From: Bacteroides salyersiae WAL 10018 = DSM 18765 = JCM 12988
Lineage (GTDB): Bacteria > Bacteroidota > Bacteroidia > Bacteroidales > Bacteroidaceae
Assembly (NCBI RefSeq): GCF_000381365.1
Contig: NZ_KB905467.1
Location: 1,418,644 to 1,482,643 of the forward strand
Length of the DNA: 64,000 bases
Direction of reading: 5' to 3'
Below the pieces are notes generated by a model. The model worked only from the letters and a program-made list of their open reading frames with translations. It did no database searches and was not told where the DNA came from. Shown here piece by piece: positions 1 to 8,100 of this stretch; within the stretch, counting starts at the first letter, position 1; each line of letters opens with the position of its first letter. Made by a program: the position numbers and the translations under genes.

Positions 1-208
1 ATCCTCCTCTTTTAACTTCTCTAATGTACTGAAAAGAAAGAGAGTTATAACAATCCTCCATCTCTTCATTCTTCTCCACCAACACAATCTCCTTATCAGA
101 AATAAGCCCTTTCCTATCCCGTTTCACAATCTCCAGAAGTCTAGTGTTCAATCGGGATACGATTTCACAAAGACGGGAATAATTAAAGTCATTTTTTCTC
201 CTGTTCAT
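1..208 (-). CDS. partial hypothetical protein (C-terminus beyond window)
   Basis: An open frame of 69 codons runs from an ATG at 208 to the window edge without a stop. The protein begins MNRRKNDFNYSRLCEIV and is charged, probably helical; I do not recognise the family. The ATG overlaps the TGA of the LytTR gene upstream in an ATGA arrangement, so the two were translationally coupled members of one operon before the prophage inserted. The frame is too short and open-ended to judge function. Confidence 0.6.
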   Translation of the reverse strand, partial: MNRRKNDFNYSRLCEIVSRLNTRLLEIVKRDRKGLISDKEIVLVEKNEEMEDCYNSLSFQYIREVKRGG

Positions 209-573
209 CAGATATTCGGATATTTTTCCATCAGTTTCTTCATAAATGATTTACTAATTTGTAAATCCTCCGCTTTATCGAATGGTGGAAGCATCATACA
301 ATTATTTCCCTTTATCAAAACCAGATAACTCACATTTATAATCATTGACTGGCTGATTTGGATCAAATGAGGATGGTAGCTCAATATTTTTTCTGCATTT
401 GTCGTTCTTTTCAATGCCAAAGAACGATGATTACATAAGGCAGCTTCCCACAACCTGTTCACGGAGTTATAACGAAAATAGCCGATATGTTCCAAACGCA
501 ATAATTGTATATTTCCGGTCATTGTAGAAGACAGGAATATAAATCCGGAAAAACCAGACGTGCCGCTTAACAA
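208..573 (-). pseudogene. LytTR-type DNA-binding domain gene, 5' end removed by prophage
   Basis: The translation reads as a LytTR-like domain: an N-terminal strand (IFLSSTMTGNIQLLRLEHI), then IGYFRYNSVNRLWEA, LKRTTNAEKIL and LIQISQSMIINVSYL, with a C-terminal helix ending MEKYPNI. Such domains bind DNA in Bacteroidetes regulators. There is no ATG: the frame runs back into the prophage end, where a TGA at 586-588 closes it, so codons upstream of about 570 are phage DNA. The missing 5' part is not recognisable in frame at the other prophage border, which may mean the site was rearranged after insertion. The 3' end overlaps the next gene by ATGA. Confidence 0.6.
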
Positions 574-611
574 AAACGATGCGTTTCAAAAAGTACAAAA
601 ACGACGCGTAC
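572..611. repeat. paired transposase-site-like repeats at the late-gene end
   Basis: Two copies of AAAAACGAYGCGT lie at 572-584 and 597-609, 25 bp apart; a weaker AAAAACGG follows at 615. Closely spaced end sites are typical of the right end of Mu (R1/R2). The inverted partner sits at the other end of the prophage. Binding by the MuA homologue is inferred. Confidence 0.55.
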
Positions 612-612
612 A

Positions 613-666
613 AGAAAAACGGTGAGCGCGGTCCTATTCAGCATGATCAAAGCCCACCGTTTTTCT
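613..666. terminator. 12-bp perfect inverted repeat beside the prophage end
   Basis: AGAAAAACGGTG (613-624) is the exact reverse complement of CACCGTTTTTCT (655-666), with a 30-nt loop. On the - strand it follows the methylase gene by about 90 bp and ends in a T-rich arm, so it can stop late transcription at the phage border. A role in the transposition complex is also possible because it abuts the end repeats. Confidence 0.45.
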
Positions 667-752
667 TTCACTTGAACCCTCTTTAAATGGCTTTAAAATA
701 TCATTTAAAAGCCATTGCAGATTCAAAATAATTTCCTATCTTTATGCAATTG

Positions 753-1607
753 TTAGGCTGCTATACCTGACACCTCATCCGGCTTCGTGTACAGCATCAT
801 GTCTGTATATTTAGCTTGATAGTTTACGCTTGCACTAAACTCCACTTTCCTGCATTCCTTGAATGGGCTGCCGACAAATGGGTTTCGGTCCATCCAGTCG
901 CACAGTTCTAAAATGGAGGACTTGTTCGAGGTGAAGTACACGAACGAATGCCCTTTCAGAACGGTTAGTACATCCAGATAGTCAGCCAGACGCCAGAACA
1001 TCTTGTAAGTACCCACCTCGGTGGAGAGGTACGGCGGATCAACCAGGAACACCACACCCGGAACATCTTTGTAACGTTTGAATACTTCCTTGTAGTCTTC
1101 GCTGGTTATAGTCAGTCCTTCCAGATAATCCTTTGCTTCGGGATAGTCTGTCTGCCGAATCCTATTGTAGATGGCTTCTTTCTTCATTCCTTCCAAACTG
1201 GTCACATATTTCATGGCGAACAACAAGGATGCGGAAACCGTGATATAATCCACGTAACCGTGCTCTTTTTCTTCCCTCTCAATACGAGCAAACATTTTAT
1301 CGCGAACCTCCCCGGTTATACGTTTGTTTCTGGGTTCCCCTTCAGCTATCCGACGCAAATCGGATAACAGCACATTGGTGGCCGGGATATTTACAAGTCG
1401 GCAGCGGTAGTTGTCGAAGTCATTATACACAACGGTGGCATCAGGCCTGACACATTTGGTAATATGTGACAGCAGGCCCGAGCCGCCAAACAAGTCCACA
1501 AACACGGTGCTGTCCGGGAACTGTCCCAGCACCTTGATAAATTCCCTCGCAAACATGCGTTTCTGCCCCACGAAAGGAAGCGGGGCGGACAAATACATCT
1601 TTCTCAT
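753..1607 (-). CDS. phage N6-adenine DNA methyltransferase (D12/Dam class)
   Basis: The 284-residue protein has the D12-class order of motifs: PLPFVGQKRMF near residue 9 (SAM-binding motif X), VDLFGGSGLLS near 38-48 (motif I) and FLVDPPYLS near 187-195 (catalytic DPPY, motif IV). It should transfer methyl groups from S-adenosylmethionine to adenine N6 in DNA. No restriction endonuclease lies beside it, so it is an orphan methylase, probably protecting phage DNA or timing its packaging. It is the last - strand gene before the phage end and follows the thymidylate-synthase-like gene by 95 bp. Confidence 0.88.
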   Translation of the reverse strand: MRKMYLSAPLPFVGQKRMFAREFIKVLGQFPDSTVFVDLFGGSGLLSHITKCVRPDATVVYNDFDNYRCRLVNIPATNVLLSDLRRIAEGEPRNKRITGEVRDKMFARIEREEKEHGYVDYITVSASLLFAMKYVTSLEGMKKEAIYNRIRQTDYPEAKDYLEGLTITSEDYKEVFKRYKDVPGVVFLVDPPYLSTEVGTYKMFWRLADYLDVLTVLKGHSFVYFTSNKSSILELCDWMDRNPFVGSPFKECRKVEFSASVNYQAKYTDMMLYTKPDEVSGIAA

Positions 1608-1702
1608 TTCATTCTGCTTTAAAACGGCCGCAAAGGTCCACAGAATAAACGAAAAACAGCGGGAAACATGAACTGTTCCCGCTGCAAGACATATACAGCA
1701 AA

Positions 1703-2341
1703 CTACACGTTCAACCCGAAGCGGACCGTCTCGTCACCGGCGATCAGCGCACGGGTGCCCGGGATATTATTCTCGTAGATATGTACATTGCCCAGATAGA
1801 GAGTGATCGACTTCAAGGGAAGTTCTATCTGCCGCGCCATCAGGTACAGGTGGTAAATATCGGAAGGTAGCCCGAGGTTTGCGTCACTGCTGCGCTGGTA
1901 GGCGGACAGAACCAGTTCACCGCCATCTAACTGGAACTGTACCAGACTCAAACAGGGTGCCTGGTTGCTCTCGGCACCGGTTTCGCCCAGAAAAAGCACG
2001 TAGTTCTTGCTGTTGCGCCTCTCCCGGTTAATTTTCGCTATCAACGGAGGCAGCTTCTCGAAATAGGTCGGGTAACTGTTCACCAGGATGGAGCCGCAAT
2101 AGTCCCACCAGTTGATGCCGGCCTCCCGGTACTTCTCCACGTTGCGCTCACCCTGCATAAATAACTGCAACTCGCTGCGGAGCTTCTTGCGGGCGATATT
2201 ATGCCCCTCGAATATGTCAAGCAGGTCCGCCGGTGTCAGTGACAGCTGCTCGTTCAGAAGGTATTGTATATTTCCCTTCTTGTTGGTCTGTGTTTTTCCC
2301 GTGGCAAGAATCTTGTCCAGGATACGGTAATACTTGTTCAT
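1703..2341 (-). CDS. thymidylate synthase-family enzyme, probably dCMP-type (methylase/hydroxymethylase)
   Basis: The 212-residue protein keeps the ThyA core: NWWDYCGSILVNSYP, a catalytic Cys in APCLSLVQFQL (C130), QRSSDANLGLPSD (about 149-161) and LGNVHIYENN. In ThyA the residue after GLPF is Asn, which selects dUMP; here GLPSD has Asp (161). In T4 dCMP hydroxymethylase the same position is Asp and selects dCMP, so a dCMP C5-methylase or hydroxymethylase is inferred. The usual PCH is PCL. It is shorter than ThyA (about 264). I chose the third codon as start because GGAGGA lies about 7 nt upstream of that ATG. The neighbouring adenine methylase fits a role in phage DNA modification. Confidence 0.75.
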   Translation of the reverse strand: MNKYYRILDKILATGKTQTNKKGNIQYLLNEQLSLTPADLLDIFEGHNIARKKLRSELQLFMQGERNVEKYREAGINWWDYCGSILVNSYPTYFEKLPPLIAKINRERRNSKNYVLFLGETGAESNQAPCLSLVQFQLDGGELVLSAYQRSSDANLGLPSDIYHLYLMARQIELPLKSITLYLGNVHIYENNIPGTRALIAGDETVRFGLNV

Positions 2342-2419
2342 AGCCATTTCCTCCTTCTAAATTTGAAACACCCTAAAGATAAGGGGAAACGGCACTCCCT
2401 ACGACATAAAACAACCCGT

Positions 2420-2662
2420 TCACACTGCAAGCGTCTTGCAGTCGCTCTGGAATCGTTTCACCAAGGCATAAACCTTACGTTCGCTCACCGAATACTTTTC
2501 GGACAATACGGCCACAGCATACGAGACTTTTTCACCTTGATCGAGTAGGCGGGTATAGTCCGCGTACAGGTCGATATACCGGGCATCTTCCAGACGGATG
2601 CCGGCCGCCTGAAGCCTTTTCAACAGCTCCCGGTTAAAGTTTAATATCTCAATCACTTTCAT
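2420..2662 (-). CDS. small predicted helix-turn-helix protein
   Basis: The 80-residue protein is helical; its last 35 residues (YAVAVLSEKYSVSERKVYAL) look like a helix-turn-helix of the kind seen in Mor/C-type activators of Mu-like phages, although it is shorter than Mor. It could control late genes, but this is inference from the motif and position. It lies upstream of the thymidylate-synthase-like gene by about 80 bp on the same strand, and its start is only 16 bp from a + strand promoter-like box. Confidence 0.6.
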   Translation of the reverse strand: MKVIEILNFNRELLKRLQAAGIRLEDARYIDLYADYTRLLDQGEKVSYAVAVLSEKYSVSERKVYALVKRFQSDCKTLAV

Positions 2663-2677
2663 ACAACAAAAAAATTA

Positions 2678-2821
2678 TATCTTTGCATCGCCAATCATTT
2701 TTTAGACAACAAAAAAAACGTCAAACCGTGACAGAGGGTATTTGCCCCCGGTCGCGCGGTTTGGCGTTTCATGTTTATAAAAGTGATTGGCGTTACTTTT
2801 TAACAGGCCGGGGGCTTTTTT
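2678..2821 (+). ncRNA. candidate pseudoknotted small RNA with its own promoter and terminator
   Basis: TATCTTTG at 2678-2685 matches the Bacteroides -7 box. The following RNA can form three perfect or near-perfect helices: P1 CGCCAATCA (2689-2697) with TGATTGGCG (2784-2792); P2 ACGTCAAACCG (2718-2728) with CGGTTTGGCGT (2757-2767, one G-U pair); P3 GCCCCCGG in the P2 loop (2744-2751) with CCGGGGGC (2808-2815), followed by six T. P3 crosses P1 and P2, so the RNA is either a pseudoknot or switches between a closed form and a terminator. It is on the strand opposite to the surrounding late genes. No known RNA family is recognised. Confidence 0.5.
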
Positions 2822-2841
2822 CTTATCCTCCCCCGAAGGAT

Positions 2842-3327
2842 TTATTCCACCCGGTACTTCTCCGGATCAAAAGCGTCTTTCTTCCTCCAGCCGTCAGACA
2901 GCGTGTCCTGAACATGCTTCATGGCTTTCGTGTAGAAATCGGTCAGTTCCTCCAGTGTGACGAACTCCCGATATTGGGGAACCTCATCCGTACCGAACTT
3001 GAATGTCACGGGAAGCGTAGCACCACCAGTCTGTACGGCCAGATCATACGCTGCCTTATAATTGAACTGGTTTTCACTTGACAGCCATACCGGCATACCT
3101 TCATAGAGAAAACCGGAAAGTATCTCACGGTCAATTTGCTCATTACACCAGTCTGTAATGACGGACTTTATAGTATCCATGTGAGGTCTGCCGACAAAGC
3201 CTTCCTCCATGTAGGAGGCGGATCCGTCCTCACGTTCCTGTACATCCCAGCGGATGCGCCATCTGTTGCGTGCCGGGCTCACGCACTCGATCAGTTTTAT
3301 CCCGGATGTTCCTTCTACCCGTTTCAT
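2842..3327 (-). CDS. DUF4376-like protein in the retroelement cassette
   Basis: The 161-residue protein resembles the DUF4376 group seen next to phage tail-fibre genes: MDTIKSVITDWCNEQID in the first half, then GFLYEGMPVWLSSENQFNYK at 94-113 and a helical tail with TLEELTDFYTKAMKHV. Such proteins are thought to help fibre folding or attachment, which would suit the variable fibre encoded upstream. Its ATG overlaps the TGA of the reverse transcriptase gene (ATGA at 3324-3327), so the two are coupled. It is not a recognisable Avd protein. Confidence 0.6.
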   Translation of the reverse strand: MKRVEGTSGIKLIECVSPARNRWRIRWDVQEREDGSASYMEEGFVGRPHMDTIKSVITDWCNEQIDREILSGFLYEGMPVWLSSENQFNYKAAYDLAVQTGGATLPVTFKFGTDEVPQYREFVTLEELTDFYTKAMKHVQDTLSDGWRKKDAFDPEKYRVE

Positions 3328-4628
3328 GTAAATATGTATTTAGTTCGACCCTTGCCGAAGGTTTCCGTCTTGATGGTGGTCTCGAACGGGAAGCCGTCGG
3401 GCATATCCTTCACTTGCAAGAGGATGTTCTTCATCTCCTCGCTGTTGGTAAAGAACTTTTTCGGTTCACCGTTCATCTCAATGGCCACGATACAGCGGTC
3501 CTCGCCCTGTTCGGTCTTGATGCCCGTCTCGAAGTCCTTCACCACAATCGGTAAGTTCACCAGCTCCCGGATGCTTACCACCACCCCGGGAAAACGTTTC
3601 TTGCCGTCCTCCGGCTTGTAGGAAACGTTCAAGTCTTTAAATGATCTCATGTCTTTGCCTGTTAATTTTTTAAACAACGTATGACAGTCGGCGTGCTTGG
3701 CCATCCCGTAGAACGACGCTATCAGCTCACGCCTCCTCCTTCTCGATTTTACCTCGTGCATTTTTCGGGCGAACTTCTGCTTGATGCGCTTGCGAAGGCG
3801 GACATGGTCCGCACCGAAAGTCACATACCCCAGAAAGTCGATGCCCTCGCCCGGCGGGAACACGCGCTCGTTCCCCTTCACCAGGAGACCGGCACACTCC
3901 ATGCGCCCGTGGACGGCATCACGAATCTTCCACAGTTCCGCTTTCGTTTTACCCAGTACGACGCCGTCATCACAATAGCGGTAGAAATGACGCACGGCAT
4001 ACCTGTCCTTCAGATAATGGTCCAGATACACAGACAAAAGCAAATTGCCCAGCCCCTGCGAGCTGCGCAGGCCGATACTCAGACCTTCAGGCATCAGGCG
4101 GATAAAGCTCTCCAGCATGGTCACGAGCTTTGCGTCCTTGAACACCCGGCTGACGCAATACATCACAAAATCCTGCTTCACGCTCTCGTAGAATTTGGTG
4201 ATGTCAAACTTGTAACAGTAACGTGTACCATCAGGGTCTTCGGCCATGTCACGGCGGACATACGCCAGGAGGTCGTGCATCCCCCGTCTCTTGATACTGG
4301 CGGAGGTGGTACGGATGAAAAGTTTCCGCAGATGGCGGTCCACCACCGCCATGATGGCATGCACGGCGATGCGGTCCTTCATCGGGATCACCTGAATGCG
4401 GCGTAGCTTGCCGCCCTCGATGATCTCGCGTTCACGGTAGTCCTTCACGCGGAAAGTACCGGATGCGATCTGCGCGACCAGCTCCTCCAACACCTCGGGC
4501 TTATGCGCGAGCAGATAGCACCCCTGGCGGCTGCGTTTACGCTTGCTGCCGCGAAGGACCTGCCGGAAGGAAGCCTCCATGTTGGAAGGCTCCACGATCT
4601 CCTCGATGATATACCCAACCCTGCGCAT
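3324..4628 (-). CDS. diversity-generating retroelement reverse transcriptase
   Basis: The 434-residue protein is a retron/group II-like reverse transcriptase with catalytic Asp in FDITKFY (D142) and the YCDD box at 218-221. The SSQGLGN motif at 189-195 is characteristic of DGR enzymes, where this region differs from the QG motif of retroviral RTs. It copies template-repeat RNA with errors at adenines, and the cDNA replaces the variable repeat in the target gene. The template repeat lies 208 bp upstream and the target gene just beyond it, the standard DGR order. It lacks endonuclease or maturase domains, as expected. Confidence 0.93.
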   Translation of the reverse strand: MRRVGYIIEEIVEPSNMEASFRQVLRGSKRKRSRQGCYLLAHKPEVLEELVAQIASGTFRVKDYREREIIEGGKLRRIQVIPMKDRIAVHAIMAVVDRHLRKLFIRTTSASIKRRGMHDLLAYVRRDMAEDPDGTRYCYKFDITKFYESVKQDFVMYCVSRVFKDAKLVTMLESFIRLMPEGLSIGLRSSQGLGNLLLSVYLDHYLKDRYAVRHFYRYCDDGVVLGKTKAELWKIRDAVHGRMECAGLLVKGNERVFPPGEGIDFLGYVTFGADHVRLRKRIKQKFARKMHEVKSRRRRRELIASFYGMAKHADCHTLFKKLTGKDMRSFKDLNVSYKPEDGKKRFPGVVVSIRELVNLPIVVKDFETGIKTEQGEDRCIVAIEMNGEPKKFFTNSEEMKNILLQVKDMPDGFPFETTIKTETFGKGRTKYIFT

Positions 4629-4835
4629 AAATTACTGTTTATTGCTTTTAATACGGGGCCTTCAATCCCCCGGGCCCGGCTTCTTCGAACCGTTTCCGGC
4701 CTACCAAACCCTACCCGACACTTTATTTTTCAGTTTTCCGGCCCTTACGGACCGCTGTTACTGCGGCTTGCCCCCCTCGGCACCACGGTGGGGACAAGTC
4801 CCCGGTGTTGTACGCCGATTAAAATTTCCTTTCGA

Positions 4836-4953
4836 TTGTTGTTCAGACGAGAACCGATGTTCGTGTTCGTATTCGAGGAATCGTTGTTCGCATTCGACAT
4901 CGAAACACCGCCATTCGGGTTCGCGTTGTTGTTGCCACGATAGACCACACGGC
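4836..4953 (-). repeat. DGR template repeat (TR)
   Basis: These 118 bp match the variable repeat at 5206-5323 with a constant offset of 370 bp. On the - strand there are 15 mismatches and every one is an adenine in the TR. Read in the frame of the target, the TR holds 14 AAY (Asn) codons, the most mutable codon for adenine-specific mutagenesis; AAY can change to many residues but not to a stop. The TR lies between the target gene and the reverse transcriptase gene and is expected to be transcribed as a non-coding RNA. Confidence 0.93.
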
Positions 4954-5050
4954 CTATGGGGAGGCGCCACCTTTCAAATGCAAAAGTACTATTTTCAAAT
5001 TATTATTTAACAAACAGATACAAAACCTGACGTCAAAAAAATATTTTTCG

Positions 5051-5095
5051 ACGGGCTGACGCCCGTAATGAACGGCGTTCCCCTGCTCGGGGAAC
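5051..5095. other. two tandem hairpins between variable and template repeats
   Basis: ACGGGC-TGAC-GCCCGT (5051-5066) and GTTCCCC-TGCTC-GGGGAAC (5077-5095) are perfect short hairpins lying 50-95 bp past the target stop codon. In the Bordetella phage DGR a hairpin downstream of the variable repeat raises retrohoming efficiency; one of these could serve this purpose. They could equally be a transcription terminator for the target gene, although no T-run follows the second stem directly. Confidence 0.45.
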
Positions 5096-5144
5096 ACCGG
5101 ATGTTTTGTCGCTTCGCTCCCGCTTTGACGCTTTACGCGGCCGA

Positions 5145-8100
5145 TCATGCAACCTCGCTTATCGCTTTAAACGCCACGGCGCTCGACGCCTTAACGAGCC
5201 GGCCGCGGAAGGCCAGACGAGAACCGATGCTCGTGCTCGTATTCGAGGAATCGTAGCTCGCATACGACATCGAAACACCGCCATACGGGCTCGCGTAGTT
5301 GTAGCCACGATAGACCACACGGCTGGAGGCAGTGGATATGTAGTAGATGTCGCAGTAATTTGTCGAGGAGGAACCCGAAACGGAACCCACCGGAATCACG
5401 TCCATATATTTGCCATGCGCCACGGCGGTAATCCAGATACCGGAGCTCACGGAACCCTTAACCAGGCGGGTACTGCCGTCAGGCATCCAGATGCGCCACT
5501 TCCCGGAATTGCCCGTGTCATTAGGAAGATCCACGCCGTCCATCATGTCATATTTATGACCATAGATGTCCTCGTAGCCAAGGCAGCAAATATTATTCAC
5601 CTGCGTAACCGTGGCCCCGCCGTAGTCATCCTTCTCACGGTACCACGCATACTGGTGGACGGAGTTTTCTATCAGGCTGTTCGTCACATTAGGGTTGATT
5701 GAGGAGGCTTCCTCGTAGCCGATCGTGTCCGTCATACCGCGGCTGGCAGTACCACCCGTAGTACGGTTGTTCGTGTGAGAGCCCGCGCCGCATTGTTCCT
5801 GGCTGTCACGACGACCGTACTTCGCGTAGAAAAGATTCGCGATGCGCGAGTGCATAAGGGCATCAATCTGCTGCATACCGCGCTGGACACTGTAATAGTG
5901 GAAATCAGCCCAGGTCATGCTCGCCGTAGTGCTCCCGCCGGTAATGCAGGCGCGAAGTTTGGAACCGACAACACTGCTGCCCACAACGGCACACAAGTGC
6001 TCGTCATTAGGCACCCATTCGGGTTCCATATCCTCGATCCTGTCACTGTTAGAAAGGACAACCTTATCGAACTCTGCCGTGTTCAGAATGGAGAAGTGAA
6101 GAGCAGTGGCACCCTCCGGAACATCGGCAATCAGGTACATACCGGCCTCGAACTTGTTGCTCAAGGTAGGGACGACGATTGAACTGATGACCGTGCCGGA
6201 ATCGTCTGTGAAAATGCTTCCGACAAGGCTTGTACCGGGAACGCTCGGGAAACGCACACGCTTGTAACCGTCCACGTTCACCTTGCATACCGAATACGTA
6301 CTGTCAGTACTGTAGCTGTTCGAAAGCGTATCCTTTCCGCTCATGATCTTACGACCGGAAAGATAACCGCCACTCGTGCCCTTAATGTCGTCAAGCGTAA
6401 GGACGTCAGCATCCGGAACGGAAGGCATGTTATCCGAACCGTTACTGCTGTAACAGGAGTAATGCTTGCCGTTCAGGTAATCATTGATACCCTTGCTCCA
6501 GAAGAAGGGCTCGTACATCATCCAGTCACCTTCAGTGCCGTCCAGTCTGGCAGCCGTGCCGTCGGCGTACTTGTTGCTGTCCGTGTCGTCCAGCGGGTAG
6601 TAGGTCATCTCACCGTCCAGGTTGTTCACCGTGGTATCAACGTTCGCCATGTTCACACCCCGCGTCGTCGCTTTTTTAGTCACTTTAGCAAGTACACGGT
6701 GACGCTGCTTCAGGATGGCGGAAATATGACCGCTCACCTCATACGCGTTGTCATACTTGTAGCCGGTACCGTTGTCAAGGTTGCTCACGTTCGCGTCATC
6801 CGATACCTCGTCGTCGAACTCGATCATCGTGTATTCCGGCTGCCGGATATTCAGTTCCGGGAAGTGCGCCTTCAGAGCGCTGTACGTATCGTCATCAATG
6901 TAGCGCGTGAGCTGTACCGTACCCACCAAGGCGCACGTGTCCGTAGTGTTGCCATCGGAATCCACACCGCCCATCCCGACAAACTTATCCAGCCACGTAC
7001 CGTCATCCTCGCGGTCAATACCGGTTACTCTGATACGTTCCACACCCGTGCAACGGCCCAGCAGGGTTTCCCAGTCAATACCTGGACAACTGTCAAAGAT
7101 GAAGGTCTTCACCTTGCTGTAGCTTTCCAATGTCAGCCCGCCGGTGGTCAGTCTGCCCAGATATTCCAGACGGAGGCTGGTCAGTGTACCGGGAAGGTGG
7201 AGCAGCGTCACGGGAGAACCCTTGGCTAGCACCACGCTCTGCACCTGCGTACCGCGGGCCTCAAGTTCTTCCAGCTTGGTCTGCGCACTCAAATCCAGCT
7301 CGGTACTGGTACTTCCCCCGGTTTTCGCCTGTGCCTGGTTACGAAGGTTGAGTTTACGTAGCTGCTTGCAGTTGCCGATGTTCAACCACCAGCCGGTACT
7401 GCCGTTGCCGGAACTTTGAAGGTTCAGTTCGCGCAGCACGGTACATTTGCCCAGGTCGAAAGCGTTTTTCAGGTGGTCGGCGGCCCCGCTCATATCCAGC
7501 ACCTTCATACGGCTCGCGCCATAAACCCTCAAGGGATCGTTCACCGTATAGGCACCGGTGATGGAAAGGCTCGCAGCCGCATCTTTCTTGATGATGCCGG
7601 TATTCCCTATATTCGGGCTGTTGTTCGTACCGTAGCCGAAAGCATAAACCTCGTTGGCCGTAATCTTCAGCACGTCGGGGGTGTCAGCAGCCGTACGTGC
7701 CAGATAGAGGTCGATGTTGTCACTGGTGAAATTGCTCGTGCCGTACTTAGCATCCAGAAGGGCGAAACGATTACGCACGAAATATTCACGGTGCGCACGG
7801 TTACTGCCCTGAAGGGCGTAGATGAACGGCCACACCTTGCCGTACATCTCCTGCGTGGCGGGCAGGATGTACTTCAGCTCGCCGCTCTTGTTATAGGCAC
7901 GGTCGCACCAGTTGCCCGCCTGCTCCACGTTCAGCATGTCCAGGACACGGCTGGTGGTAAGTACACCGCGAAGAGCCTGCGCCTGTGTCTTCAGGTCAGC
8001 GTCCAGGTTGGCCAGAACGAGGTTCCAAAGCCAGCTGTCACGGCCTTCAAAGGCATATTTCCCGGCCTCGGCGTCATAAGTGTCGCGGTCGGTGGTGTAG

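Noticed and set aside
566..570. CTTAA as a proven target-site duplication
   Set aside because: The same five bases occur outside the other border but at a different offset from the end motif; with this many possible registers it may be chance.
3681..4406. 241-codon + strand frame within the reverse transcriptase gene
   Set aside because: Antisense shadow of a gene with clear catalytic motifs.
4954..5148. 64-codon frame between target gene and template repeat as an Avd candidate
   Set aside because: It spans the hairpins, has low-complexity content unlike the helical, basic Avd bundle, and overlaps the target's end.
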